This document shows, in pieces, positions 1-8,507 of a DNA stretch of 64,000 bases. The number at the start of each line of letters is the position of its first letter. The first letter of the stretch is position 1. Both the position numbers and the translations under genes were made by a program. The stretch comes from Armatimonadota bacterium (GTDB taxonomy: Bacteria > Armatimonadota > Zipacnadia > Zipacnadales > UBA11051): NCBI GenBank assembly GCA_013178155.1, contig JABLXH010000004.1, forward strand, positions 40,154 through 104,153. The letters run 5' to 3'. The notes under the pieces were generated by a model that worked only from the letters and a program-made list of their open reading frames with translations, had not been told where the DNA came from and ran no database searches.

Positions 1-117
1 CGCGATGTGTGCGAAGGTCAGGTCGCGCGAAGCCGTGACCTTCACGGGCTTGCCGTTCCCGGCCGCGCCGATGTGCACGTGCAGGTCGCAGACATACAGC
101 CCCAGGCTATGACTCAT
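1..117 (-). CDS. EndoQ-like PHP-domain protein (TIGR00375 family), N-terminal fragment
   Basis: Only the first 39 codons lie in the window; the rest runs off the left edge. The ATG at 117 overlaps the TGA of the upstream gene in an ATGA junction, so the two are probably translationally coupled. The visible residues contain YVCDLHVHIG followed by GKPVKVTASRDLTF, the characteristic opening of the TIGR00375/EndoQ-like family: the DLHxH motif supplies the first metal ligands of a PHP domain, and KxTASRxLT follows it in known members. Archaeal and some bacterial EndoQ enzymes cut DNA 5' of deaminated bases (uracil, hypoxanthine). Whether this copy has that activity cannot be seen from 39 residues. 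A generic PHP phosphoesterase is the alternative. Confidence 0.7.
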   Translation of the reverse strand, partial: MSHSLGLYVCDLHVHIGAAGNGKPVKVTASRDLTFAHIA

Positions 118-3100
118 TCTGCGACGTCCTCCTGCCAGCAGAGCGCCCAGTCGTGGTCGGTTGTGCCCAGGTCGAGCTCTGCCTGGCCAGAGACGGTCAG
201 CACCCTTGTCTCGCCGGTATCCAGGTCGGTCGCCCTGACACTGACCTGGTCCAGCGGCAGCGCCAGGCGCAGCCGCAGCGGCGCCGGAGCCCGCTCCCGC
301 AGGAACATGTTGGCCCGGCCGGGCTCCTCCCAGTGACGAATGCCAGCGAAGTTCCGGACGTAGGCCAGTCCGGCCGTGCCGCCGCGCTGCACGTTCGCCC
401 GCACCTGCCAGCCGTCGCTGGGCCTGAGGCGACTGCGGCCCGGCGGGGGGTTGAACTCCTGCAGGCGGGCCGGCTGTGGGTGGCTGCCCGCGTCCATGGT
501 CATGTCGAAATCTACGCCCTCGCTCAGGTAGTGCTGGACATAGCGCCCCATCATGGCGTAATCGGCCTGACCCTGGGGCGTGCGGTAGTACTTGTCATCA
601 TCCAGGGGGTGAGTGACCACCAGGCCGACTTCTGCCTTCTCCCGCTCCCACTGGCTCCAGTCCAGACCGTCGGTGATCCGCCGCGCCAGGCGGAACTGCT
701 CCACCTCGGCGCCGCGGGCATTCCAGAAGAAGCAGCCCGGGTTGCCGTTCACCAGCGAGAACCAGACAATGTCGCGCATGAGGTAGCGGCGGTCGGCATC
801 GCGGTCAGGCGGGTAGTAGGAGAACTCGTCACCGGCTGACTCCCCGAGCATGCACACCCCCGCCATGCGCCCGTAGCAGGCCAGCAGGTCCACGGCGGCT
901 CCATAGTCGAGCTCTGGTGAGGTGGAGGTCGTGTGGGCATAGAGGTGGTACGTGTAGAAGTCCACCTTCGTCTGCTGGGTCCACCAGAGCGGGTCGGCGG
1001 TGTGAACTCCGCCACCACCGTGACTCACGCAGACCGGTGTCACCGGATCAACCTCCCGGATCACCTCGACCATGCGGTTGGCCCAGCTCGCCGGGCAGTC
1101 CACCATCTCGTTTTCGAGTTCCCAGGCAAAGAGCTGCGGGTTGTCCTTCAGCAGACCCACCAGCTCCCGCGTATACTGCTCCTGACAGGCAATGACGTCG
1201 GGGTCGGTGTACTTCTCGCCGATGTCGCCGATGAGGTCCCGGTCGCGCAGGAATCGTCGCTGGTGTGGCGGCAGCCGATCGAGGTCTTCACCCTCGTAAT
1301 GGGGGAGGCAGAACGTCTCGAGAGCATGTCGGTCATAGTAAGCGGGCTTGGTATAGTCCTCGTGGATGACCAAGAGAAAACGGATCCCATGCCGGCGGGC
1401 CAGGTCCATGTAGCGCAGGACCTTGGCCAGCAGCGGCCGGTTGACGCGACCGATGATGTCCATGGGCTCCATGCCCTGGGGCCTGTGGGCCCGGAGCATG
1501 AAACGCATGGCGGTGACGCCCTGAGAGGCCAGGAAATCCAGCCAGTGGACGATCTGCTCCTCACTGGCGTCTACGAACGAGATGAGGCGCCGTCCCTCCT
1601 CGCCCCCTTCGGGCAGTCCCACCCAGTTGGCATAGAACCCCCCCAGCGGCAGCCACCCCGGTCCCGTCTCGCCCTGGCGGAAGTAACCGTTGCGGCCGAG
1701 CACGATCGGGTCGGGACGGGCCCCGCCGGGCAGGAGGCAGAGCGGCGCCGACTCCCCGCGGAGGCCCTGAGTGTCCTCCACGCGCACCGTGTAGACCCAG
1801 CGTTGGTTTCCGTCCCCCCGCCAGGTGGCCTGGCTCCGACCTTCGGCGTCAGTCCGCACCCCGGCCTCCAGCAACTCGGCGGCGGCGTCCGTCTCCCACC
1901 GGACGTTCCGCTCGCCCGGCACAGGGTTGTCGTGCTCATCCACCAACTGCGCCGTGACCTGCAAGGGGAGGTCGCGAGGCCGCAGCATGGCCACCGAGGT
2001 CGGCTCAACGCGATAGTGATGCGGGGGTCCCGGGTGGGTGCTGACGGACGTCCTGGCTGGAGACAGTGGTGTGAACTCGGCTACCGCCACCAGCGTGTCG
2101 GCGTTCGCCCGTGCAGACCGGCTCGCAATGTAGCGCACGACGACCTGGCCGTCACGGCTGGTCAGACCGCGCCGGGCCTGAGGGGTCAGCTCCAGCGAGG
2201 GCTGCCCCGGAGCCACGGCCAGCCTGCCACCAGAGCCGGCCGCCAGACTGATAAGAACAGGTTGCCCGCCAACCGGTCGGCTGTCAGCATCGGTGATCGA
2301 GACTGTCACGTCCTGTTCGCTGCCGGCGGTGACCGTGGTCTCCGCCACTTGCAGGGTCAGCTTCGCCGCTTCTCCAGTGGGCGCTCCCAGCGTCTCGAGC
2401 GGCCCATGAGCCACCGGTGTGACGGCCAGCAGCCGTACCCAGTCTACTTCCACATGGGCCTCGACGTCCTGGGTCGGGTCAACGCGGAAGGCGCTGAGCA
2501 CGCCGCCCCAACGGGCCTGTTGTCGCAGGTCAATCCGCACGCGCTGCCAGCCGGTACCGTACACCGGGAACTCGTACTGCAGCAGATTCGTGCTGGCTCC
2601 CGGGCGGCCGTAGAGCTGCCATGTCGCTTGCGGCACGCTCTGGCGCACCTTCATCTCCAGGACCGGGAAGCGTTCGATATCGATGGCGATGCGCTGGTTC
2701 GTGGTGTCCACCTGGCCCCACATATCGCCCCAGATGAACCATGGGTCGGTCGCCACGTCCATGCTCAGAACCCCGTCCACGACCTGCCGGTTGCGTATGA
2801 ACTCGGGCTTGTTGCCCCACTGGTCAATGCCTGAGAAGGTGCCGTCGTCGAAGTCCCAGCCCCTCCCGAAGGTCTGCGTGGCGTAGTCCGGCAGGGGCGG
2901 GGGAGGCGGCGGCGCCGGGACCGGTGTGCCCGCCAGTTGCGCCACCAGGGGTTGAGGGTAGGAATAGCGCAGAGTCTGGAAGTACAGCTCGAACTGCCGC
3001 CGCGCTCCGGCGGGCGTATCGCCTGGTGCCTGCCATTCCACCACACCATCCTCCACCCGCGAAGGCAAAGGAGCATAGGTGGGGCTGTCACGGTCAGCAG

Positions 3101-4037
3101 CCGGTATCACTTCAACGACTCGCACCGAGGCCTCGTCCAAAGCGCCGGGCTGCCCCAGGGCCGCAAGGTCCGGGCCAGCCCGCAGGACACACTGCAGGGC
3201 GGCGTCAGACCGCGCCTCCTGCGCCTCCGGCAAAGCCACCTCAACCCGATAGGGCAGGATTGCGTTCCACCAACCGGTGACTTCGCGCGCGGGCGGCAGG
3301 CTGACGGTAAGCTGGTAAGGCAAGTCTCGGGCCGCCGCCACGCCCGCGGCAATCTCGTCGGCCCCCAGGGCCCGGCCGTAGATGAACAGGTCATCGCAGT
3401 CAGCCTCGCCGTAGTCTGGCGAGCCGTCCTGGTCGCGCCCGACGGCCATGACGTCGGCGGTGGGCCCGACGGTGATCAGCTTGCCTGCGACGCTGGCGCT
3501 GAGCGTACCATCGAGGTAAAGGCGCAGTTCGGCGTTCGCCTCGCCCGAGTTCACACCAGACCAGGTCACCGCGACATGGTGCCATTCATCGGCCCGCCAG
3601 CCGGTGATGTCGGCGGCGAGGGAGACCGTCTCGCCCTCCGTCGAGGTGAAGATGCTGAACAGGCACCGGCCGCCGCCAAAGCTGACAGTCCAGCGGTTGA
3701 CGGCCCAGGGCCGAGGTAAGTCATCCCGGCCGTACAGGCAGAGGAGATAGCGCGGGCCGGGGTCGCTCCCCTGCCAGTGCGGCCGAATCCACGCCGCTAC
3801 CGTGCCCGTGTCGGGGCGGAAGTTGCCTGGCACCGGCAGCAGGCAGTCGGCGTTCAGCACCATGGCCTGTCCCCGCACGCCCGGCACGAAGGGCGCCAGA
3901 CCGCCCTCGCCAGTCGCCGATCCGGTGGCGAAGGCCGCGTCCATCGTGCCGTCAAAGGGCGCATGCAACAGCAGGTCCTGGCCTCGGGCGGGCGCCAGGG
4001 CCACCACCGCAAGCACAAGAGTCAGCCAGCGCCTCAT
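114..4037 (-). CDS. Secreted LamG / Ig-like / clan-A glycoside-hydrolase-like protein
   Basis: A 1307-residue predicted secreted protein. I place the start at ATG 4037 because it follows GGTGAGGTG and begins a clear signal peptide (MRRWLTLVLAVVALAPARG); the open frame upstream overlaps the previous gene. Domains in order: LamG/concanavalin-like sandwich (about 21-240), a linker region, a beta-sandwich carbohydrate-binding-like module (about 390-545), two bacterial Ig-like domains (about 560-680 and 690-790), then a TIM-barrel glycosidase-like domain (about 800-1200) and a C-terminal beta domain. The barrel has WELENEM near residue 974 and LGESAGDE near 1065, in the right order and spacing for acid/base and nucleophile glutamates of clan GH-A. 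It likely acts on a polysaccharide outside the cell; substrate unknown. It follows a glycosyltransferase gene and overlaps the EndoQ-like gene. Confidence 0.8.
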   Translation of the reverse strand: MRRWLTLVLAVVALAPARGQDLLLHAPFDGTMDAAFATGSATGEGGLAPFVPGVRGQAMVLNADCLLPVPGNFRPDTGTVAAWIRPHWQGSDPGPRYLLCLYGRDDLPRPWAVNRWTVSFGGGRCLFSIFTSTEGETVSLAADITGWRADEWHHVAVTWSGVNSGEANAELRLYLDGTLSASVAGKLITVGPTADVMAVGRDQDGSPDYGEADCDDLFIYGRALGADEIAAGVAAARDLPYQLTVSLPPAREVTGWWNAILPYRVEVALPEAQEARSDAALQCVLRAGPDLAALGQPGALDEASVRVVEVIPAADRDSPTYAPLPSRVEDGVVEWQAPGDTPAGARRQFELYFQTLRYSYPQPLVAQLAGTPVPAPPPPPPLPDYATQTFGRGWDFDDGTFSGIDQWGNKPEFIRNRQVVDGVLSMDVATDPWFIWGDMWGQVDTTNQRIAIDIERFPVLEMKVRQSVPQATWQLYGRPGASTNLLQYEFPVYGTGWQRVRIDLRQQARWGGVLSAFRVDPTQDVEAHVEVDWVRLLAVTPVAHGPLETLGAPTGEAAKLTLQVAETTVTAGSEQDVTVSITDADSRPVGGQPVLISLAAGSGGRLAVAPGQPSLELTPQARRGLTSRDGQVVVRYIASRSARANADTLVAVAEFTPLSPARTSVSTHPGPPHHYRVEPTSVAMLRPRDLPLQVTAQLVDEHDNPVPGERNVRWETDAAAELLEAGVRTDAEGRSQATWRGDGNQRWVYTVRVEDTQGLRGESAPLCLLPGGARPDPIVLGRNGYFRQGETGPGWLPLGGFYANWVGLPEGGEEGRRLISFVDASEEQIVHWLDFLASQGVTAMRFMLRAHRPQGMEPMDIIGRVNRPLLAKVLRYMDLARRHGIRFLLVIHEDYTKPAYYDRHALETFCLPHYEGEDLDRLPPHQRRFLRDRDLIGDIGEKYTDPDVIACQEQYTRELVGLLKDNPQLFAWELENEMVDCPASWANRMVEVIREVDPVTPVCVSHGGGGVHTADPLWWTQQTKVDFYTYHLYAHTTSTSPELDYGAAVDLLACYGRMAGVCMLGESAGDEFSYYPPDRDADRRYLMRDIVWFSLVNGNPGCFFWNARGAEVEQFRLARRITDGLDWSQWEREKAEVGLVVTHPLDDDKYYRTPQGQADYAMMGRYVQHYLSEGVDFDMTMDAGSHPQPARLQEFNPPPGRSRLRPSDGWQVRANVQRGGTAGLAYVRNFAGIRHWEEPGRANMFLRERAPAPLRLRLALPLDQVSVRATDLDTGETRVLTVSGQAELDLGTTDHDWALCWQEDVAE

Positions 4038-4065
4038 GGGACACCTCACCAGGAGCTGTATGGCT

Positions 4066-5097
4066 TCAGAACATGAGGTGACGCCGCGGTGGCGGCGGGG
4101 CGGCCGTCTGCGGCCAGCACTCCCGGGCCAGGTAGTCGCGGATATGCAGCAACTCCTGCCAACCGCCCGGCACCGTCGCCCAGTGAACTGCCAGGATAGC
4201 CTCATCCCACCAGCGCAGCCCCAGGTCCATCGGTACCGTCAGGCGTCGGTATAGCCACACGAACTGCCGGCCATAGGCCAGCAGGCGGTTGTCGGCGTGC
4301 TCGAAGCTGGTCTGGGGCTGCTCGTCATAGGTGAGGCGATAGACCGACCCGAAGACGGTTCCGGCCAGCAGCAGTTCCACGGTAGAGACAAACTGAATGC
4401 CCCAGCGCAGAACCTGCTGATCGGGCTGGGCACTTTCGGCGGTCCTGAGCGCTGAGACAAAGGCTTCGGCAGTGGCCCGCGTGTAAAGCTTGTAACCGCT
4501 CTGAAAGTCCGGCGGGCCGGGCAGCCGGCGGCAATAGCGCAGGTCGGGGCACTGCCCGCGCTGGGCCATGGCCCAGCCGACGGCGCGGAGAGTGATCTCG
4601 TTCAGGAGCGCCTCGTACTGCCCCCGGGCGAAACCCATAGGGCGATGCAGGTCACCCCGCTGTCCGAGGACGGCCACCCGGTCGTGCCCCTCGATCTCCT
4701 CCATCTGAACCAACAGCCGGAAGAGCTGTGGCAGGTCGTAGATGTCGTGATCGCCGTCGGCGTCGCGGGCGCATAGGTACCGGACACGGCTCTCCCGCAG
4801 CAGGTGCTCAAAGCCACGGCACACCGCGCCGCCTTGGCCCTCGTTTCCCGGCTGGACCACCACCAGCGGCTCCGATCCAGCCCTGGCTGCGAACTCGGCA
4901 GCCGCGTGGCGCGCTGGTGCCTCGGCCTGCGGGCACCCATCAACCACCAGGACGATGTGCTCGGGCCGCAGGAACAATTCGCAGTCGCCGAGTGTGTGGG
5001 TCAGCAACTCCCGCATGCGTTCGGCGGGCATGTCCGGCGCATACCACACCGGCACCACCATGCCCAGGCTGTCTCGCATCCGTTCCGCGAGGGTCAT
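4066..5097 (-). CDS. Family 2-like glycosyltransferase
   Basis: 343 residues, cytoplasmic, no membrane segments seen. The N-terminal half has the order expected of a GT-A fold: HIVLVVDGCP (nucleotide-binding strand), then VVQPGNEGQGGAVCRGF, then CARDADGDHDIYDLP, where the acidic cluster fits the metal-binding DxD position. Further on, QSGYKLYTRAT is a plausible acceptor-side segment. It probably transfers a sugar from a nucleotide donor onto an envelope glycan or lipid, consistent with its operon position between RNase PH (3 bases upstream) and the secreted glycosidase protein (28 bases downstream), and with the cell-wall amidase that heads the cluster. Donor and acceptor cannot be predicted. 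Confidence 0.7.
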   Translation of the reverse strand: MTLAERMRDSLGMVVPVWYAPDMPAERMRELLTHTLGDCELFLRPEHIVLVVDGCPQAEAPARHAAAEFAARAGSEPLVVVQPGNEGQGGAVCRGFEHLLRESRVRYLCARDADGDHDIYDLPQLFRLLVQMEEIEGHDRVAVLGQRGDLHRPMGFARGQYEALLNEITLRAVGWAMAQRGQCPDLRYCRRLPGPPDFQSGYKLYTRATAEAFVSALRTAESAQPDQQVLRWGIQFVSTVELLLAGTVFGSVYRLTYDEQPQTSFEHADNRLLAYGRQFVWLYRRLTVPMDLGLRWWDEAILAVHWATVPGGWQELLHIRDYLARECWPQTAAPPPPRRHLMF

Positions 5098-5100
5098 GGC

Positions 5101-5874
5101 TCAGTAGGGCCCTATCCCGGCCAGCGCTTCCTTCTGCAACCCCAGGAGCACCGCGATCCCCGACTTGCCCAGCGCCAGCAACTGGTCAAGCTGCTCCAGG
5201 GTGTAGGGCATGGCCTCGGCCGAGGCCTGCACCTCAATGGCACGACCGCCCGAGGTCATCACCAGGTTCATGTCTACGGCCGCCCGGCTGTCCTCCTCGT
5301 AGCACAGATCCAGCAGCATCTCTCCCGAAACAATCCCCAGGGAGACGGCAGCGACCTGCTCCCTGAGCGGCCACCGCTTCACCTTCTTGCTCTCCACCAG
5401 GGTATGAACCGCTTCCGCCAGGGCCACAAAGGCACCCGTGATGGCCGCGGTGCGGGTGCCGCCATCGGCCTGCAGGACATCGCAGTCCAGGGTGATGGTA
5501 CGCTGACCCAGCAGGTTGAGCTCTGTGGCAGCCCGCAGGCAGCGGCCGATGAGCCGCTGGATCTCGTGGGTGCGCCCGCCCACGCGGCCGGTTGCTGCCT
5601 CGCGCGAAGTCCGCTCCCTGGTGGACCGCGGCAGCATGCCATACTCCGCCGTAATCCAGCCCTGCCCGCTGTCCATCATCCACCGTGGCACCTGCTCATC
5701 CACCGTGGCGGTGCAGTGCACCTTGGTCTGGCCCAGGGCAATCAGGCACGAGCCCTCGGCATAGCGGTTGATTCCCCGCTTGATGATACATTTTCGCAGA
5801 TCGGCATTCTCTCGTCCGTCGCCACGAATCAAAGTGTAGTTCTCCGTTCCATGATAGAGTCTCTGTAACACCAT
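5101..5874 (-). CDS. rph: Ribonuclease PH
   Basis: 257 residues, slightly longer than typical RNase PH (about 240). It is a phosphate-dependent 3'-to-5' exoribonuclease that trims tRNA 3' ends. Recognisable family blocks: GDGRENADLRKC at the N-terminus, EYGMLPRSTRERTSRE, RTITLDCDVLQADGGTR (catalytic acidic residues and the hallmark ADGGTR), and SGEMLLDLCYEEDSRAAVDMN. The ATG at 5874 directly abuts the TAG of the upstream amidase gene, so translation is probably coupled. The usual downstream partner, an ITP/XTP pyrophosphatase, is absent; a glycosyltransferase gene follows instead. Confidence 0.97.
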   Translation of the reverse strand: MVLQRLYHGTENYTLIRGDGRENADLRKCIIKRGINRYAEGSCLIALGQTKVHCTATVDEQVPRWMMDSGQGWITAEYGMLPRSTRERTSREAATGRVGGRTHEIQRLIGRCLRAATELNLLGQRTITLDCDVLQADGGTRTAAITGAFVALAEAVHTLVESKKVKRWPLREQVAAVSLGIVSGEMLLDLCYEEDSRAAVDMNLVMTSGGRAIEVQASAEAMPYTLEQLDQLLALGKSGIAVLLGLQKEALAGIGPY

Positions 5875-7524
5875 CTATCCCTGCGGGGGAACCAGAACGG
5901 CCGGCGGCATCGAGCTGGTGCCCTCCAGATAGCGTCGCAGGCCCTCACAGACACCGGTGGCGGCTCGCTCGCGCACCTCGGGCTTCGCCAGGAGCTGTTC
6001 CTCGACCTTGTTGTCAATGAAGAGCAGCTCCACCAACACCGCAGGGATCTCGGTCTCGCGGATGACGCAGAACCGCGCCTGGTGCACGCCGCCGTCATTC
6101 ACACCGAGCTGTGGCCACAACGCGTCATGCATCGCCACGGCCAGCGCTTTGCTCTGAGGGGTGCAGTAGTAGGTCTGGGTCCCGGACCCCACGTCCCGTC
6201 GGGTGAAGGCGTTGCAGTGGATGCTTACGAACAGGTCGGCCTTGAGGGCGTTGGTCATCCGCGGACGGTCGTACAGGTCCACAAAGACGTCGCTATCACG
6301 GGTCAACGTGGGCCGGGCCCCCATGAGCGCCAGGCGCGTGACCGTTCGCCGGGCCACATCGAGGTTGACGTCCTTCTCCAGCAGCGTGCGGCCGCGCGCA
6401 CCGGGGTCTTTGCCCCCGTGTCCGGGGTCAACCACGATACTCTTGCCGGCGATCTGGTCGCGCCGGAAAGTGACGACCAACCGGTCAGGGCCGCTGAGCG
6501 TTTGCACGGTGAAGGGGACCAGGTCCTTCATATAAAGCACGAGCCGGCCCTCATCGAGGAGGCGGATGTCCCCCACGAAGGGCACGGCAGGAGTGAAGCT
6601 GGTCGTACCAGTGGCTACTTCGGCTCCGGAGAGGTCCACCAGCACGCGGTAAGGCTGGCGCAAGACGTCATAGACAGGGGCGACGGGGTCGCTCATAGTC
6701 GCCGTGACTGTCGTCGTTTCAGGCCTCGGCGAGGACACCTGGACCCTGAGCAGCTTCGGCCGCGTGCGCTGCACCAGCGGTTCGTCGCCCTGCACCCGCC
6801 CGAAGACCAGTTTGCCCCCCAGTTTCCCGGCTGCGGCCCTCCATTCGCCCCGGGGGCCGTTGCCGGACAGGTCGGCCACGAGACGTGTGACCGGCGGGGT
6901 CTTCGTGTACTGCGCCGCCCGCAGGCGCAGCACACCGGCGAGGTTGAGGTAGTGGGTGGGGGGCAGTTCTCCCAGGAACACGCCAGGCAGGTCCACGACA
7001 GTGCGGATGGGGTCTATGAGCTGAGTGACCGCGGCATTGGTTGGCAATGAGGTAGCCACGGTGATGAGAACACCGTCGCTGTCACCGCGGACGGACAGCC
7101 CGCTGACCTTGCCCCATATGCCTGCGGTACGGGTCTCGGCGTCCCAGGTCAGTCCCCAGTCCAGCGCCTCACAGAGGGGCTTGAGCGGCGCCACGAGGTC
7201 CTGACCGGAGACCTGCGGCACCGGGAGCAGGGCCTGGGTGGTCTGGCCGGCGGTTCGCAGGCCACCAGGCGTCAGAGTGATTGCCGTGCCGCGCGCCGAC
7301 ACGATGTGCACCGATTGCTGGGTGCCGTCCCAGGTTGCCGCAAGGCCCGCCGCGCGCGCCAAGGCTGCCCACGGCACGACGAGCACCCCCTCGCGGACCT
7401 GCGGCGCGGGGTCAAGCGTGACGCTCTTGCCGCTGAGGCGAACCGCGGCAGCGGTCTGGGCCCGCCCCTGGCTCCCACACCAGACGCAGAGGACGACTGC
7501 GATGATGACTGCATGTCTTGCCAT
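5875..7524 (-). CDS. N-acetylmuramoyl-L-alanine amidase with AMIN and stalk domains
   Basis: 549 residues from the ATG at 7524, chosen because it opens a signal peptide (MARHAVIIAVVLCVWCGSQG). After the signal comes a copper-amine-oxidase-like N-terminal stalk domain (about 25-150), one or two AMIN-type beta domains (about 160-360), and a C-terminal Amidase_3 catalytic domain (about 370-540). The zinc and catalytic residues are visible: DPGHGGKDPGA, the glutamate in LLEKDVNL, the histidine in FVSIHCNA, and the glutamate in AVLVELLFI. It cleaves the amide bond between MurNAc and the peptide stem in the periplasm or cell wall; the AMIN and stalk parts direct it to the wall. It is the first gene of the cluster and has a promoter just upstream. 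Confidence 0.93.
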   Translation of the reverse strand: MARHAVIIAVVLCVWCGSQGRAQTAAAVRLSGKSVTLDPAPQVREGVLVVPWAALARAAGLAATWDGTQQSVHIVSARGTAITLTPGGLRTAGQTTQALLPVPQVSGQDLVAPLKPLCEALDWGLTWDAETRTAGIWGKVSGLSVRGDSDGVLITVATSLPTNAAVTQLIDPIRTVVDLPGVFLGELPPTHYLNLAGVLRLRAAQYTKTPPVTRLVADLSGNGPRGEWRAAAGKLGGKLVFGRVQGDEPLVQRTRPKLLRVQVSSPRPETTTVTATMSDPVAPVYDVLRQPYRVLVDLSGAEVATGTTSFTPAVPFVGDIRLLDEGRLVLYMKDLVPFTVQTLSGPDRLVVTFRRDQIAGKSIVVDPGHGGKDPGARGRTLLEKDVNLDVARRTVTRLALMGARPTLTRDSDVFVDLYDRPRMTNALKADLFVSIHCNAFTRRDVGSGTQTYYCTPQSKALAVAMHDALWPQLGVNDGGVHQARFCVIRETEIPAVLVELLFIDNKVEEQLLAKPEVRERAATGVCEGLRRYLEGTSSMPPAVLVPPQG

Positions 7525-7557
7525 GGCTTCTGCCCCGTTGCGTGCTTCGGTGCCCAC

Positions 7558-7587
7558 ATTATAGGTTAGACCGGGTACCGGGCACAA
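7558..7587 (-). promoter_or_regulatory. Sigma-70-type promoter for the amidase-rph cluster
   Basis: On the minus strand TTGTGC (7587-7582) is followed 18 bases later by a perfect TATAAT (7563-7558), 34 bases before the amidase ATG. No other obvious promoter precedes the next four genes, which are spaced by 0 to 28 bases or overlap. Confidence 0.6.
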
Positions 7588-7615
7588 GTTGCGCCGGACC
7601 GGGCCGGGACGCGCC

Positions 7616-7640
7616 GAGGGCCCGCCGGTGGCGGGCCCTC
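7616..7640. terminator. Perfect GC-rich hairpin upstream of the amidase, downstream of the epimerase
   Basis: GAGGGCCCGCC (7616-7626), loop GGT, GGCGGGCCCTC (7630-7640): an 11-base-pair perfect stem 29 bases past the stop of the epimerase gene on the minus strand. No T-run follows on either side, so it is a weak intrinsic terminator or an mRNA-stabilising hairpin. Confidence 0.55.
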
Positions 7641-7668
7641 GAGAAGCGGCGGGAGCCTGAGGGGTCGC

Positions 7669-8436
7669 TCAGACGGGCAGCCCCATGGCGACCATGTTCC
7701 GGAAGCTGTTGGCCACTGCCTCCAGGGAGTCACGTTGGCATATGTCCTGCTCAACGATGGCGTACTTGGCGCCACTGGCCTCGGCTGCGGCCAGGATGCC
7801 AGGCCAGTCCAGATTGCCTTCCCCCACCTCGGCAAAGTACTGCTGCATGTCGGAGGTGATGCCCATGTCCTTGAAATGCAGGACGGGGGCGCGGCTGCCC
7901 AGCTTGTTGATCCAGGCCACGGGGCTGCCTCCGCCGTGCTGCACCCAGTAGAGGTCCAGCTCGAAGCCCACAGACTTGTCGGCATTCTCGACCAGGATGT
8001 CCAGGCCGGTCTTGTCGCCAAAGCGCACGAGTTCGAAGCTGTGGTTGTGGTAGATGAACGTCATGCCGGCCTCGGCGAGCTTCGCGCCAACCTCGCTGGC
8101 CATAGCGGCGAACTTCGCGAAGCCCTCAGCGGAGCTCCGATACTCACCCGGCATGCCCCCGATGCCGGGCATGGTGCAGCCCATGATCTGGTGGTCCTCG
8201 ATGAGCTGCTTGATCTCGTCGTCGTTGGTCGGGAAGCCAGCATGGGTGGAGCAGATGCTCAGGCCGTTGGCGTCGCAGACCTCACGCGCCTTCTGGGCTC
8301 CCAGCAGGCCGTAACCCGCAAACTCGACGTTCTTGTAGCCGATCTCGGCGACTCTGCCGATGGTGGCAATCGCCTCTTCCGCTGTCTGCATCTTGTCGCG
8401 AACGGTGTACAACTGCAGCGCAATCCGTGGCGCCAT
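7669..8436 (-). CDS. Sugar phosphate isomerase/epimerase family protein
   Basis: 255 residues of the AP-endonuclease-2-like TIM barrel superfamily (xylose isomerase-like). The N-terminus IALQLYTVRD and segments FIYHNHSFEL, VGFELDLYWVQHGG and VLHFKDMGI carry the metal-binding E/H/D positions typical of the family (HNHSFE, ELDLYW, HFKDM). Proteins of this type isomerise or epimerise keto-sugars or inositol derivatives; the substrate is not predictable. It lies 71 bases downstream of a secreted PHP hydrolase on the same strand and ends at a hairpin. A second, more divergent member is at 17772. Confidence 0.85.
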   Translation of the reverse strand: MAPRIALQLYTVRDKMQTAEEAIATIGRVAEIGYKNVEFAGYGLLGAQKAREVCDANGLSICSTHAGFPTNDDEIKQLIEDHQIMGCTMPGIGGMPGEYRSSAEGFAKFAAMASEVGAKLAEAGMTFIYHNHSFELVRFGDKTGLDILVENADKSVGFELDLYWVQHGGGSPVAWINKLGSRAPVLHFKDMGITSDMQQYFAEVGEGNLDWPGILAAAEASGAKYAIVEQDICQRDSLEAVANSFRNMVAMGLPV

Positions 8437-8507
8437 GGAAGGCCTCCCTGCTCAGCGATATGGTTCGGTCGCGGTCGCTGGGCGCACGAACCCCGCCCGG
8501 GCCGCTC

